Origin: Terriglobus roseus DSM 18391
GTDB taxonomy: Bacteria > Acidobacteriota > Terriglobia > Terriglobales > Acidobacteriaceae
DNA: 64,000 bases
Direction of reading: 5' to 3'
NCBI RefSeq assembly: GCF_000265425.1
Contig: NC_018014.1
Coordinates: forward strand, 558,001-622,000
The notes under the pieces: model-generated
Told to the model about the DNA's origin: nothing
Database searches by the model: none
Seen by the model: only the letters and a program-made list of their open reading frames with translations
Shown here: one piece after another, positions 28,984 through 37,810 of the stretch
Position numbering within the stretch: position 1 is the first letter of the stretch
Layout of the letters: each line of letters begins with the position of its first letter
Translations under genes and position numbers: made by a program

Positions 28984-29670
28984 CTAGGCGGCGGGCAGGG
29001 TGATCGGCTTGTCCGGGGTCAGGATTGCTTCGGTGCCTCGTTCGGGGGCGGCGTCCGGGATGACTTTCTTGCCTTCCTGGCCGGTGGCGGTTACGACCTG
29101 GGAGAGGACGGGTACTCCGTTGATCCTGATGACCTGGACGCTGAGTTCGCCGGCACTGGTCATCTGCCCTGCGGCTGCGGTTGCGACCACGGTCAGTTCG
29201 ACGGGCGCACCTGCCGGAGCTTCGCCTATCGGTTCAACGAGTGTGCCGCGGAGGGTGTCCCCGTTTTTTGCGTGGCCGCTGTCGACCGACGATTGCAGGC
29301 GCACATGAATCGGCGCTCCGGGAGTGATGCCGGGTGCGTTTTTGAAGCTGGCGATACCAGGCAGAGACACGCTGGTGTTGGGGCTGCCGATGCCGTCGGT
29401 GGCGCCTATCGTTTCGATTGCGGCGGTTGCGGCGGGGGCAGTCGTCCCGCGGGGGCCGCGCATGCCGGCGCGATAGCGGGGTACGCCGGTGATGCTTGGC
29501 GGCCTGCGCGATCTGGGCGCAGAGTTCGGTGCTGCCGTCCCGGATGACTGTGGCGCGGTTGCCGTGGGGCTGGCCGCGGTGGGCGCAGGGGCTTGTGTGC
29601 CGCCGGTTGCCGCCTGTGCGGCCGCAGTACCGGCCAGCGCCAGTATCAGAATGGAATGTACTCGAAGCAT
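28984..29670 (-). CDS. hypothetical secreted protein
   Basis: A 228-residue protein starting MLRVHSILILALAGTAAAQA, a signal peptide, followed by an Ala/Pro/Thr-rich linker (about 20-70). The C-terminal half (IHVRLQSSVDSGHAKNGDTLRGTL, APVELTVVATAAAGQM, ELSVQVIRINGVPVLSQVVTATGQ) looks like a beta-rich domain seen in other acidobacterial exported proteins. No catalytic motif. The frame opens upstream to 29892 but that extension is antisense to the next gene's leader and is discarded. Function unknown. Confidence 0.72.
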   Translation of the reverse strand: MLRVHSILILALAGTAAAQAATGGTQAPAPTAASPTATAPQSSGTAAPNSAPRSRRPPSITGVPRYRAGMRGPRGTTAPAATAAIETIGATDGIGSPNTSVSLPGIASFKNAPGITPGAPIHVRLQSSVDSGHAKNGDTLRGTLVEPIGEAPAGAPVELTVVATAAAGQMTSAGELSVQVIRINGVPVLSQVVTATGQEGKKVIPDAAPERGTEAILTPDKPITLPAA

Positions 29671-29890
29671 GCAACAGAATGGACGGCGGGCGGCAGACGC
29701 AGGTTGCAGGGGCGTGGCGCGCGACGCGTACCACTTTTGTGATGCTGCGATGGCGAGGGTGGACGAATCCCGCCTGCTGGAAGCTGCATCTTGTTGAGAG
29801 TAAATCCCCTCCGCAGCGCCGCCGAGTGTCGCGCTGGTCCCCGGAGTTTCACGCTGCATCCAACGCAGCACGCTGGAAGGAAGCGTTGTC

Positions 29891-31045
29891 ATGGCCGCAA
29901 GAGTTCAGGATGTCGTCATCGTGGGTGCCGGGCCGACCGGGCTGGCACTGGCCGCGGAGCTACGCCGGCTGGGCGTGAATGCTTTGCTGTTTGAGAAGGA
30001 GTCGTACGTAGCGACGACTTCGCGCGCCACGGTGGTGCATGCTCGGACGCTGGAGGTGCTGGAGCCGCTTGGTGTTTCGCAGCGGCTGATCGACAACGGC
30101 CTGATCCTGCACAAGGGGAACCTGCGCGAGGGTGGTGAGATCAAAGCAACGATCAGCTTTGACGATCTGCCGACGGCCTACAGTTTTGCGCTGGTCTGCA
30201 CGCAGGACCGCACGGAGTCGGTGCTGACGCAGCGGCTGCAGGAGCTGGGCGGAGCGGTGACTCGCTGCATCGATGTGACATCGCTGGCACATACGCCGGA
30301 GTCTGTGACGCTGACCTATACGGCGGCGGGTGTGCTGGTGCAGGACATTGCGGCGCGGTGGGTGGTTGGGTGCGACGGCCTGCACAGCAACGTGCGGCAG
30401 GCTGCGGGGATTGCGTTCGAAGGTGGGGAATACGAGGAGAGCTTCATCCTTGCGGATGTGGAGATGGACTGGCCACTGGGCGCGGAGGCGATGGAGCTGT
30501 TTCTGCATGCGGCTGGTTTGTCGCTGGTGGTGCCGCTGCCGGGCGGTCGCTACCGGATCATTGCCACGCTGGATAACGCGCCGAAGCATCCGACGATTGC
30601 GGATTGTCAGCGGATCCTGGATGAGCGGACGATCCCGGGTGCGGTGGTGCATACGGTCCACTGGTCTTCGCGGTATCGGATTCAGCACCGTGTTGCGCGG
30701 AAGCTTCGGCAGGGTCGCATCCTGATCGCGGGTGATGCTGCGCACGTCCATTCGCCGGCGGGCGGGCAGGGGATGAACACGGGTGTGCAGGATGCGGTCA
30801 CGCTTGCTGCGGCGTTGCACCAGGCGATCACGACCGGGGATGAGAGCGGCATTGCCAAGTGGGAGACGGAGCGCTTGAAGATTGCGCGGTCGGTCGTGAA
30901 TACGACGGACATGATTACCAAGGTGGCGACGACGTCTTCGCCGGTGTTGCAGACGATTCGGGAGGTTGTGCTTGGGTTGGTTGGGCATGTGCCTGCGTTG
31001 GGGCATGCGGTGGCTCGGCGGTTGTCGGAGATTGATAACCGTTAG
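29891..31045 (+). CDS. FAD-dependent aromatic hydroxylase-like monooxygenase
   Basis: A 384-residue class A flavoprotein monooxygenase. DVVIVGAGPTGLALAAELRRLGVNALLFEK is the FAD dinucleotide-binding start, GCDGLHSNVRQAAGI the DG motif, and ILIAGDAAHVHSPAGGQGMNTGVQDAVTL the GD motif; this last sequence is the hallmark of the PheA/TetR-unrelated PHBH group acting on phenols and polyketides. NAD(P)H-dependent, cytoplasmic. Substrate unknown. It stands alone, with palindromic repeats after it. Confidence 0.9.
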   Translation: MAARVQDVVIVGAGPTGLALAAELRRLGVNALLFEKESYVATTSRATVVHARTLEVLEPLGVSQRLIDNGLILHKGNLREGGEIKATISFDDLPTAYSFALVCTQDRTESVLTQRLQELGGAVTRCIDVTSLAHTPESVTLTYTAAGVLVQDIAARWVVGCDGLHSNVRQAAGIAFEGGEYEESFILADVEMDWPLGAEAMELFLHAAGLSLVVPLPGGRYRIIATLDNAPKHPTIADCQRILDERTIPGAVVHTVHWSSRYRIQHRVARKLRQGRILIAGDAAHVHSPAGGQGMNTGVQDAVTLAAALHQAITTGDESGIAKWETERLKIARSVVNTTDMITKVATTSSPVLQTIREVVLGLVGHVPALGHAVARRLSEIDNR

Positions 31046-31083
31046 GTTGTGCTGGTCCTGTGATTTGGGATGGCATCCGGCCG

Positions 31084-31146
31084 GGGCTAAAGCCCTTTGG
31101 TCGTATGGGATTTCTTCAGGGCCCTGAAGGGCCCTGCTTTCTCCTG
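31084..31146. repeat. intergenic repeat, family 2 (double hairpin)
   Basis: GGGCT-AA-AGCCC near 31085 is followed by an 8-bp stem CAGGGCCC / GGGCCCTG with TGAA loop (31117-31136). The copy at 42086-42146 has the same layout with the stem changed to CAGGGGCC / GGCCCCTG, a paired change. It begins the 314-bp gap 31046-31359, which has no gene. Confidence 0.8.
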
Positions 31147-31212
31147 TCGCGCTTTGCGCGATGGGGTATGCGGTTCGCACATCTTCCGGACGGGGACATC
31201 TGTGGTGGTTAA

Positions 31213-31253
31213 CCCACTCATGCGCGAAGAGCGCGCATGAATGGGGCACCCGG
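31213..31253. repeat. palindromic intergenic repeat, family 1
   Basis: CCCAC, then a 9-bp stem TCATGCGCG / CGCGCATGA, then ATGGGGCACCCGG. The flanking CCCA and TGGG extend the pairing. Between convergent FAD-monooxygenase and SDR genes. Confidence 0.8.
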
Positions 31254-31292
31254 TTTCTGGGTGATGGAGAGAGGTCGCGCTTTGCGCGATAA

Positions 31293-31327
31293 CCCACCCT
31301 TTGCTTCGCAAAGAATGGGGCACCCGG
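31293..31327. repeat. palindromic intergenic repeat, family 1
   Basis: CCCACC, then the stem CTTTGC / GCAAAG with a three-base loop, then AATGGGGCACCCGG. Second copy of family 1 in this gap, 40 bases after the first. Confidence 0.8.
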
Positions 31328-31359
31328 TCTGGGTGCCCTCTCTTTGCTGTCTGGTTTGA

Positions 31360-32160
31360 TCAGAGGTTTAGTTTTTTGAACATGGAGTCTGGGATGGCGC
31401 GGATTACGGCCATGATGGGGCGCCACTTGGCTGGGACATACATGACGCCGCCTTCGCCTTTGGCGATGGCATCTGCGATGGATTTGGCGACTTCGTTGAC
31501 GTCCGCGAACTTTTCGTTGCCCTTCATGCCTGCGGTCATGGCGGTTTTCACCGGGCCGGGCTTGATGGTGAGTACGGCGACGCCTTCGCGGTCGATGCGA
31601 TTGCGGAGGCCGTCGACGAAGGCGGTGAGGCCTGCCTTGGAGGCTCCGTAGACGTAGTTGCTCTTACGGCCACGCTCGCCGGCGACGGAGGAGAGGACGG
31701 CGAGTGTGCCGCGGCCCTGCTTGACGCAGAAGTTTGCGAGCCAGGTGAGCATGCTGACGGGCGCGGTGAGGTTGGTGTGGAGGATCTGCTCGGCGTGGGC
31801 TGCGTCTGCCTCTGCCTGTGGCTGGTCGCCGAGGATGCCGAAGGCGAGGTAGGCGACGTCAAGACCGCCGAGTTGGGTGATGGCATGGGCCATGAGGCTG
31901 GCGTGGTCTTCGAGCTTGTCGAGGTCAGCGACCGCAATGTCGACATAGGCTGCGCCGCGGACGCGAAGGTCAGCGGCCATGGCCTGGAGCTTGTTCTCAG
32001 ACCTGCCTACCAGGAAGATGTTCGCGCCCTGCGCTGCCCAGATTCGGCAGGTCGCCTCGGCGATGCCGGAGGTTGCACCCAGCACCAGGTAACGCTTCGG
32101 TGTGTGCGATGCATCGTGTTGCGGCAGCGGGGTTTGCAGTGCACTTGTCGTTTCGGCCAT
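31360..32160 (-). CDS. SDR family oxidoreductase, DprE2-like
   Basis: A 266-residue short-chain dehydrogenase. YLVLGATSGIAEATCRIWAAQGANIFLVGR is the NAD(P) fold, VLSSVAGERGR gives the catalytic Ser and YVYGASKAGL the Tyr-x-x-x-Lys pair. The C-terminal YVPAKWRPIMAVIRAIPDSMFKKL is a membrane-hugging amphipathic end typical of DprE2-like SDRs, which reduce the keto-pentose made by DprE1. A DprE1-like gene lies at 17567-18985. A MarR regulator precedes it on the same strand by 37 bases, so it may be under MarR control. Confidence 0.85.
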   Translation of the reverse strand: MAETTSALQTPLPQHDASHTPKRYLVLGATSGIAEATCRIWAAQGANIFLVGRSENKLQAMAADLRVRGAAYVDIAVADLDKLEDHASLMAHAITQLGGLDVAYLAFGILGDQPQAEADAAHAEQILHTNLTAPVSMLTWLANFCVKQGRGTLAVLSSVAGERGRKSNYVYGASKAGLTAFVDGLRNRIDREGVAVLTIKPGPVKTAMTAGMKGNEKFADVNEVAKSIADAIAKGEGGVMYVPAKWRPIMAVIRAIPDSMFKKLNL

Positions 32161-32197
32161 GGTTTGTCCCTTTGCAACGAGACTAACAAATTGGGGT

Positions 32198-32674
32198 TTA
32201 TTCGGAGGTCTTGCGCAGGAGTGCGATGAGTGTCCGCTGTTCGGTGGTGTCGAGCCGCGTGAGTGCGTGACGGCTTGCTTCCAGTCGGAACTGATCGAGC
32301 TTCGCCATCAGCCGGCGTCCGCTTGCGGAGACCGTGACGCGGACGATGCGGCGGTCGTCGTCGGACCGTTCCCGTGCGACGTGGCCCTTCTCGACGAGTC
32401 GATTGACGAGGTTGGTGGCGGAGCTGAGCGGGATCTCCATGGTCTTGGCGAGTTCGCTCATCAGCAGCGGGCCCTGGCGCAGCAGTGTGCCGAGTGCGCG
32501 GCTTTCATGCGGCGAGGTGTTCATCCGCGACATCTCCTGCACGCTGGTCTGCTTGAGCATGCGGAGGAACATGCCGTCCATGGCGCACATGAGTTCGCGT
32601 GGCAGTTGGTCGTTGGCGGGTGTCGCCGCCGTTGGGGCTGCGGACGGTTTGATTCGGGTAGCCACTACGGTCAT
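32198..32674 (-). CDS. MarR family transcriptional regulator
   Basis: A 158-residue winged-helix regulator. RALGTLLRQGPLLMSELAKTMEIPLSSATNLVNRLVEKGHVARERSDDDRRIVRVTVSASGRRLM is the MarR DNA-binding domain with its DxRxxRVxxT wing. It probably represses itself and the downstream SDR gene; a 7-bp inverted repeat sits 50-74 bases upstream of its start. Ligand not predictable. Confidence 0.9.
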   Translation of the reverse strand: MTVVATRIKPSAAPTAATPANDQLPRELMCAMDGMFLRMLKQTSVQEMSRMNTSPHESRALGTLLRQGPLLMSELAKTMEIPLSSATNLVNRLVEKGHVARERSDDDRRIVRVTVSASGRRLMAKLDQFRLEASRHALTRLDTTEQRTLIALLRKTSE

Positions 32675-32723
32675 CCTATGCAGGCCGTGGCTTGCTTGCC
32701 AAGCGAAAGCGGCAGTTTTCCGT

Positions 32724-32748
32724 GAATTATCCCGAAATAAAATAATTC
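32724..32748. promoter_or_regulatory. inverted repeat between MarR and ECF sigma genes
   Basis: GAATTAT and ATAATTC arms are separated by eleven AT-rich bases in the intergenic region shared by the divergent MarR and sigma genes. Half-site length and AT-rich sequence are usual for MarR operators. It is the most AT-rich stretch in this neighbourhood, so promoters likely overlap it. Confidence 0.45.
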
Positions 32749-32822
32749 CGCAGCGAGATACTTCCAGAATGGTAGTATCCAGATCGTAAAGCAGGCTTCT
32801 GGCTTTCCGGGGTCTTCATCGC

Positions 32823-33488
32823 ATGCACACGCGTTCCTTATCGTTCTTTTCCGCGGGCGTTCCGCCTGAGTTCGACCTGTCAGACCGCCAGCGCATTGCG
32901 CAGGGATTGAAGAGCCGCGATGCGGACGTGCTGGATGAGTTGATTGCGCAGTACCAGCATCGGCTGATGCGGTACCTGACTGCGATGACCGGGAGGCCGG
33001 ATTTGGCGGAAGACATCTTCCAGGAGACGTGGATCCGTGTGCTGGAGCGCGGCCACCAGTATGACGACCGCGGGAGTTTTGATGCGTGGCTTTTTACCAT
33101 TGCACGCAACCGTGCGCTGGACTACTTCCGCCGGCGGTCGCTGCTGTCACTGGATGGGCTGATGCAGCCGGAGGATGGGTCCACACCGTTTGACCTGGCG
33201 GCGCAGGGGCCTTCGCCGCTGGACCAGATCGGCATGCTGGAGCGTTCGGCTGCGCTGACGGAGGCGATGGCGAAGCTGAACCCGATCCATCGCGAGGTGC
33301 TGATGCTGCACTTCTATGAAGACCTGACGATGCGTGAGATTGCGGAGGTGACGGGGATCCGTATGCCGACGGTGAAGTCCCGGCTGTATCGCGCGATCAG
33401 CTTCTTTGAGGGCTTTCTGCGGTCGGCCGGGCCGTTCTTTTCGGACGGCGATGGCTGGCCCATTGTGGGCTTTCTTCCCGCAGCCTGA
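32823..33488 (+). CDS. ECF RNA polymerase sigma factor
   Basis: A 221-residue sigma-70-type factor. Region 2 is ELIAQYQHRLMRYLTAMTGRPDLAEDIFQETWIRVLERGHQY with FDAWLFTIARNRALDYFRR; region 4 is LNPIHREVLMLHFYEDLTMREIAEVTGIRMPTVKSRLYRAI. It directs RNA polymerase to a special promoter set. No anti-sigma gene with a zinc-binding or membrane domain follows, so its control is not local; it is divergent from MarR. Confidence 0.92.
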   Translation: MHTRSLSFFSAGVPPEFDLSDRQRIAQGLKSRDADVLDELIAQYQHRLMRYLTAMTGRPDLAEDIFQETWIRVLERGHQYDDRGSFDAWLFTIARNRALDYFRRRSLLSLDGLMQPEDGSTPFDLAAQGPSPLDQIGMLERSAALTEAMAKLNPIHREVLMLHFYEDLTMREIAEVTGIRMPTVKSRLYRAISFFEGFLRSAGPFFSDGDGWPIVGFLPAA

Positions 33489-33536
33489 GGGGATCGACCG
33501 GACGGTTCGTTGTTGTTGCCGTGTATGCTTTGCCTC

Positions 33537-34631
33537 GTGGAACCAGTCACTCATCTGTTGACCGGCGCGTGTCTTTCGCGTGCGCTTGGATTTCCGGCGC
33601 GGGCTCGTTACGCGACCGCCGCGTGTGTCATTGCAGCCGAGCTGCCGGACGCCGACTTTGTCTATCGCCTGGGCGGTCCGCTGCTTTACTTTCAGCATCA
33701 TCGTGGCTGGACTCATGCGCTTTGGTCGCTGCCGTTGCAGGCGGCGGCGGTAGTTGGCATTCTGTACGGGCTGCACGCGACGCGGCGGAAGTGGAAGAAG
33801 CGGCGGTCTGTCGAGGAGCCGGCGCCGGTACGCTGGCCTGCGCTGTTTTTCATGGCGTTGCTGGCACTGTTAAGCCACCTGCTGCTGGACTGGACGAACA
33901 ACTACGGCGTTCGGCCGTTTGCGCCGTTTAATCCCCGCTGGTACTCGGGCGACCTGGTCTTCATTGTGGAGCCGCTACTGCTGCTGGTGCTTTCGATGGC
34001 GCTGGTGGTGCCGTTTCTGTTCTCGCTGGTGCATCGCGAGATGGGGATCCGGCGGCCGCGATACCAGGGCAGGGCACTGTCAGCGGTTGCGCTGGTGCTG
34101 ATGGCGGGGCTGTGGTTCTACCGCAGTCTTCAGCAGGGCGACGCGGCCACCGTGGTGGATGCGCAGGAGTTTCGCGGTGGGCGGATCCTGCGACGGTCGT
34201 TGAATCCCTATCCCATTGATCCTTATCGGTGGCACGTGGTGGTGGAGACGCCGCAGAACTTCCAGAGCGGCACCGTGGACACACGGATGAACCTGTTCGA
34301 GACGGATCCGCAGCAGATCTATGCCAAACCGCAGGTGACGCTGGCAACGCTGGCGGCGAAGCAAAGCTGGCTGGGCGAGATCTACCTGGACTGGTCGAGG
34401 TTTCCGCTGGTGGTGGATACGGGGACGGTGGGCGACACGCATCCGGAACTGTCGCCGACGCCGGCTGAGGCGGCTCTGCGAAATGTTTCGTTCAGCGATC
34501 TGCGGTTCCGGTATGACGTGCTGGGGATGCATTCGAGCGAGCCCCCGCTGTCGGCGGAGGCGTGGGTGGACGCGAATCGCCGGGTGCAGGAGGCGTATTT
34601 CGGTGGCGTCGAGCAGAAGGGCGCGCACTAA
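33537..34631 (+). CDS. membrane-bound metal-dependent hydrolase, YdjM type
   Basis: A 364-residue protein. With the GTG start at 33537 it opens VEPVTHLLTGACLSRALG, matching the usual EPVTH start of this family; an ATG at 33525 adds four residues. Conserved YdjM/LexA-binding-inner-membrane pattern: AAELPDADFVYRL, QHHRGWTHALWSLP and LLLDWTNNYGVRPFAP, with His/Asp residues that bind metal, interspersed with about five membrane segments. A periplasmic-type C-terminal half of about 170 residues follows. Physiological substrate unknown. Confidence 0.83.
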   Translation: MEPVTHLLTGACLSRALGFPARARYATAACVIAAELPDADFVYRLGGPLLYFQHHRGWTHALWSLPLQAAAVVGILYGLHATRRKWKKRRSVEEPAPVRWPALFFMALLALLSHLLLDWTNNYGVRPFAPFNPRWYSGDLVFIVEPLLLLVLSMALVVPFLFSLVHREMGIRRPRYQGRALSAVALVLMAGLWFYRSLQQGDAATVVDAQEFRGGRILRRSLNPYPIDPYRWHVVVETPQNFQSGTVDTRMNLFETDPQQIYAKPQVTLATLAAKQSWLGEIYLDWSRFPLVVDTGTVGDTHPELSPTPAEAALRNVSFSDLRFRYDVLGMHSSEPPLSAEAWVDANRRVQEAYFGGVEQKGAH

Positions 34632-34702
34632 TCGGGCTGGTCACGGGCGGATCGTCTAAATAAGGCCGCCGCAGCCTGGAGCCCGCGTGGGAGAATATGT
34701 GT

Positions 34703-35257
34703 ATGGCATTCCTCGTGCTCCTTATCGCCGTCCTCAGCCGCGTGTTGCCGCATCTGCTGCATACCACCGGCGGCAACGTGACGTGCGTAGGCGCAGGTCT
34801 GCTTTACTTCGGCGCAAGCCTTCGCGGCCGGAACCGGGCCATGGCGCTGGTCGCCGTGGCGGCACTGGCGGCGACGGATTGGTGGCTGACGGTCTATGCG
34901 TACGGGTATCCGTTCCACATCGCTGGCTATGTTGTGACGTGGCTCTGGTATGCGGCTGTGTGCCTAGGTGCGTCTGCCCTGTTGCAGCGCAAGACAATTT
35001 TGCGTGTGGGTGTGGCTGCGCTGGCGTCTTCGACGAGCTTCTTCCTGCTGAGCAATGGCATGGTGTGGCTCAACGGCAATATGTATGACCACACGGCAGC
35101 CGGTCTGACCCAGTGCTACGTTGCGGCGCTGCCGTTCTACCGCAATGACCTGGCTTCGACGCTGGTGTTTACGGCGATCTTCTTCCTGCTACCATCGGTT
35201 GCTACGGTCAAGGGCTGGGCGCATTCGATGGGCGACAACGGCGCTGCCGCCGCGTAA
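34703..35257 (+). CDS. DUF6580-like integral membrane protein
   Basis: A 184-residue protein with five hydrophobic segments. SRVLPHLLHTTGGNVTCVGAGLLYFGASLRGR, the Asp in AATDWWLTVYAYG, SNGMVWLNGNMYDHTAAGLTQCYVAALPFYRNDLASTLVFTAIFFLLP recall DUF6580 proteins (substrate-specific ECF-transporter-like membrane folds). The ATG at 34703 has GGGAG at nine bases; ATG at 34697 is too close to it. It is followed six bases later by another small membrane protein. Confidence 0.75.
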   Translation: MAFLVLLIAVLSRVLPHLLHTTGGNVTCVGAGLLYFGASLRGRNRAMALVAVAALAATDWWLTVYAYGYPFHIAGYVVTWLWYAAVCLGASALLQRKTILRVGVAALASSTSFFLLSNGMVWLNGNMYDHTAAGLTQCYVAALPFYRNDLASTLVFTAIFFLLPSVATVKGWAHSMGDNGAAAA

Positions 35258-35262
35258 CCGAC

Positions 35263-35571
35263 ATGCTGAGCCGCAATCTCTACATACTCGCCGGTACTCT
35301 GGTTCTGTTTGCCACGATCTCTTACGTGGTGGCGGTGACTGGTCTGGCGCATGAGCCGGGTGCGCCTTCGGAGGCGAGCCTTTGGCGCACGATCGGGATC
35401 GTGCTGTTGCTGATCGGTCTTGTGGTGGCGCTGCTGGGCGTGCTGCAGTCGATGTTTGAGCAGGCGGACCGCCGTACACCGGGCGGGCAGGCGGGTGTGC
35501 ACCGCGAGTTTGAGCGCCGCCGCCGGGCTCAGATGAATCCTCCGGAACCGCCGAACTCCGGCCGCGGATAG
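35263..35571 (+). CDS. small two-segment membrane protein
   Basis: A 102-residue protein with two hydrophobic helices (NLYILAGTLVLFATISYVVAVTGL and LWRTIGIVLLLIGLVVALLGVLQ) and a basic, Pro-rich cytoplasmic tail (REFERRRRAQMNPPEPPN). It begins six bases after the DUF6580-like gene, so the two are probably co-transcribed. No recognised family. Confidence 0.7.
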   Translation: MLSRNLYILAGTLVLFATISYVVAVTGLAHEPGAPSEASLWRTIGIVLLLIGLVVALLGVLQSMFEQADRRTPGGQAGVHREFERRRRAQMNPPEPPNSGRG

Positions 35572-35656
35572 AGCCGAACGGTCACGCTGCGCTGGGCCGG
35601 TACACTTACAACACACGAATCATTGCCGCGGCGACGCGCATCCATCAGGACAGATC

Positions 35657-36034
35657 ATGTACGAAGTTACTGTTGAGGCCCACTTTTCATCCGGCCATTT
35701 TCTTCGCGAATACTACGGCAAGTGCGAGAACCCGCACGGCCACAACTATCGCGTGCTGGTGACGCTGGCGGGTGCGGAGCTGGAGAGCAATGGTCTGCTG
35801 CTGGACTTCAAGGTGTTGAAAGACATCCTGAAGCCGGTGGTGAATTACCTGGACCACCACATGATCAATGAGCTGGCGCCGTTCGACGTGGTGAACCCGT
35901 CGGCGGAGAACCTGGCGAAGTACTTCTTCGACGAGACGAACTCGCGGCTGACCGAGATCACGAAGGGCCGTGTGCGCGTGAAGCAGAGCACGATCTTCGA
36001 GACGGACACGAGCCAGGCGACGTACTACGAGTAA
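35657..36034 (+). CDS. queD: 6-carboxytetrahydropterin synthase
   Basis: A 125-residue PTPS-fold enzyme. EAHFSSGHFLREYYGKCENPHGHNYRVLV holds the zinc His residues and the catalytic Cys; LLDFKVLKDILKPVVNYLDHHMIN and NPSAENLAKYFFDE complete the pattern. It turns 7,8-dihydroneopterin triphosphate into 6-carboxytetrahydropterin, the second step to queuosine. The adjacent queE, four bases on, settles the assignment. No preQ1 riboswitch was seen in the 85 bases upstream. Confidence 0.95.
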   Translation: MYEVTVEAHFSSGHFLREYYGKCENPHGHNYRVLVTLAGAELESNGLLLDFKVLKDILKPVVNYLDHHMINELAPFDVVNPSAENLAKYFFDETNSRLTEITKGRVRVKQSTIFETDTSQATYYE

Positions 36035-36038
36035 GCGG

Positions 36039-36743
36039 ATGCGCCTGATAGAACTTTACAAATCGGTGCAGGGTGAGTCGTCGTTTACGGGCGTCCCGTG
36101 TATCTTTGTGCGCTTTGCGGGGTGCAATCTGCGTTGCGCGTGGTGCGACTCGGAGTACACGTTTACGGGTGGCAAGCCGTTTACGGAGGACGAGGTGGTG
36201 GCGCAGATCGAAGCGCTGGCGCCGTGTCCGCTGATCGAGTTCACGGGCGGTGAGCCGATGTTGCATGAGCGTGAGCTGCTGCCGCTGATGGATCGTCTGC
36301 TGGCGGATGAGGCGACGAAGTACACGCTGATGATGGAGACGAGCGGCGAGCGTCCGCTGGGCGATGTGCCGAAGGCTGTGCACAAGATTGTGGATGTGAA
36401 GTGTCCGGGGAGCGGGAGCGCTTTCGGGTCGTTTCGGATGTCGAACCTGGATACGCTGACGGTGCGTGACGAGGTGAAGTTTGTGCTGCGTGATCGCGTG
36501 GATTACGAGTTTGCGCGGGACTTTATCCGGGAGCATCTGGCGGGGAAGATTGCGGATGGAACGCTGGGGCATATTTTGTTGTCGCCGGCGTTTTTGAAGG
36601 CACCTTCGATCCTGCGGACGGCGGACAATATGGAGCTGGATGGGCGCGTGCTGGTGGACTGGATGCTGGCGGACGGGCTGCCCGCGCGGCTGTCGCTGCA
36701 GGTGCATAAGTTTGTGTGGGAGCCGCAGAAGAAGGGCGTCTAG
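36039..36743 (+). CDS. queE: 7-carboxy-7-deazaguanine synthase
   Basis: A 234-residue radical SAM enzyme. The cluster motif is CNLRCAWCD (CX3CX2C), after YKSVQGESSFTGVPCIFVRFAG, with FTGGEPMLHE as the SAM-binding GGEP. It contracts the ring of 6-carboxytetrahydropterin to carboxydeazaguanine in queuosine synthesis. Likely co-translated with queD. queC and queF are not in the window. Confidence 0.95.
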   Translation: MRLIELYKSVQGESSFTGVPCIFVRFAGCNLRCAWCDSEYTFTGGKPFTEDEVVAQIEALAPCPLIEFTGGEPMLHERELLPLMDRLLADEATKYTLMMETSGERPLGDVPKAVHKIVDVKCPGSGSAFGSFRMSNLDTLTVRDEVKFVLRDRVDYEFARDFIREHLAGKIADGTLGHILLSPAFLKAPSILRTADNMELDGRVLVDWMLADGLPARLSLQVHKFVWEPQKKGV

Positions 36744-36958
36744 TGGCGGCTTGAAGGTTGTAGGTAGGCCGATGTTAGAAGGTCGGTCTGTCGCCTTCTG
36801 AACACACTGGAACATGAGTACTGCGTGAAGCACAGTATGTTGAAGTTGTGTCGGCTGAACAACTCTTAAAGTCCTTCGCCACTACTAAGGTGTAAGAGCA
36901 TCGCTCGGATCAACCGGTGGTGTCATGCCGTGTTGAGCGCAATGCGTTCCCTTGCGGC

Positions 36959-37669
36959 ATGATGCGAGGAAGTGCTTTGGCTGTCACAGGTAATCGTCTG
37001 CTTGATAAATTATCCGAACCAGTCCAGAAATTAATTCTTGCATCGTCCCGGCCGGTTGATTTGCCGGCGCGCATTCATCTCCACCGTTTGCATGAGACAC
37101 CTACCCATATCTACTTTCTGTTGCGCGGAGCGGTGTCGCTTGTCGTGCATATGTCGGAGGGTGGATCGGCTGAGGTTGGGATGATTGGCCGCGAGGGCAT
37201 GGTGGGCGGCGATGCGCTGCTGGGACCTGCACCGAGTGCTGTGGATGCGATCGTACAGATTGCCGGCGCGGGTCTTCGCGTTCCGTTGAAGGCGATGGAA
37301 GTGCTGTTCCACGACCATGAGGAGTTCCGGACCCGAGTGCTAGAGTTTCAGCAGAGCCAGATCAATATCTCCGGCCAGATCTCAGCGTGTAACAAGCTGC
37401 ACGAGGCGGAGGCGCGGCTCTCGCGCTGGCTGCTGACGGCTGCGGACCGTTCCGGTAGCGATACACTTGGGCTGACGCAGGAGTATCTGGCGCAGATGCT
37501 GGGTTCGCAGAGGACAACGGTCGCGTTGGTGGCGGGCGTTTTGCAGCGTGCGGGTTTGATCGACTACCGGCGGGGCATGGTCAAAATTACGAATCGTGCC
37601 GGACTGACGGAAGCTGCCTGCACCTGCTATGACATCACACGGCAGATCACCGAACGGCTGTACCAGTAA
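36959..37669 (+). CDS. Crp/Fnr-family regulator, copy 1 of 3
   Basis: About 236 residues: a cyclic-nucleotide-binding-fold domain (IYFLLRGAVSLVVHMSEGGSAEVGMIGREGMVGGDALLGP), a long dimer helix and a winged helix (LTQEYLAQMLGSQRTTVALVAGVLQRAGLIDYRRGMVKI). The cAMP-phosphate site GELx6RSA of Crp is not present; APSAVDAIVQIAG stands there, so cyclic AMP is an unlikely ligand. No Fnr-type Cys cluster. The start is unsure (GTG 36917, ATG 36959 or 36962); comparison with copies 2 and 3 favours the ATGs. First of three tandem paralogues. Confidence 0.88.
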   Translation: MMRGSALAVTGNRLLDKLSEPVQKLILASSRPVDLPARIHLHRLHETPTHIYFLLRGAVSLVVHMSEGGSAEVGMIGREGMVGGDALLGPAPSAVDAIVQIAGAGLRVPLKAMEVLFHDHEEFRTRVLEFQQSQINISGQISACNKLHEAEARLSRWLLTAADRSGSDTLGLTQEYLAQMLGSQRTTVALVAGVLQRAGLIDYRRGMVKITNRAGLTEAACTCYDITRQITERLYQ

Positions 37670-37810
37670 GGCTGGACGCAAAAACTCTTCGCTACCAGCT
37701 TTCCTCTTTTCCCAAACTGTCATCTGTTTGTCTGTTGGCTTCCGCGCGGTGTCTGCGCGGGGTGGCCTACCTGACGTTCAGGAGTAGTCGGAAGGAGTTT
37801 CTTCACAGCG

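Noticed and set aside
29960..31426. 488-residue open frame on the - strand opposite the FAD monooxygenase
   Set aside because: Arg/His/Pro-rich shadow of a clear flavoprotein and of the repeat region; no family features.
35572..35656. preQ1 riboswitch before queD
   Set aside because: The 85-base leader has no preQ1-type C-rich loop or pseudoknot signature.
36744..36958. Possible riboswitch or small RNA before Crp/Fnr copy 1
   Set aside because: Only weak, short hairpins; nothing matching a known class could be seen by eye.
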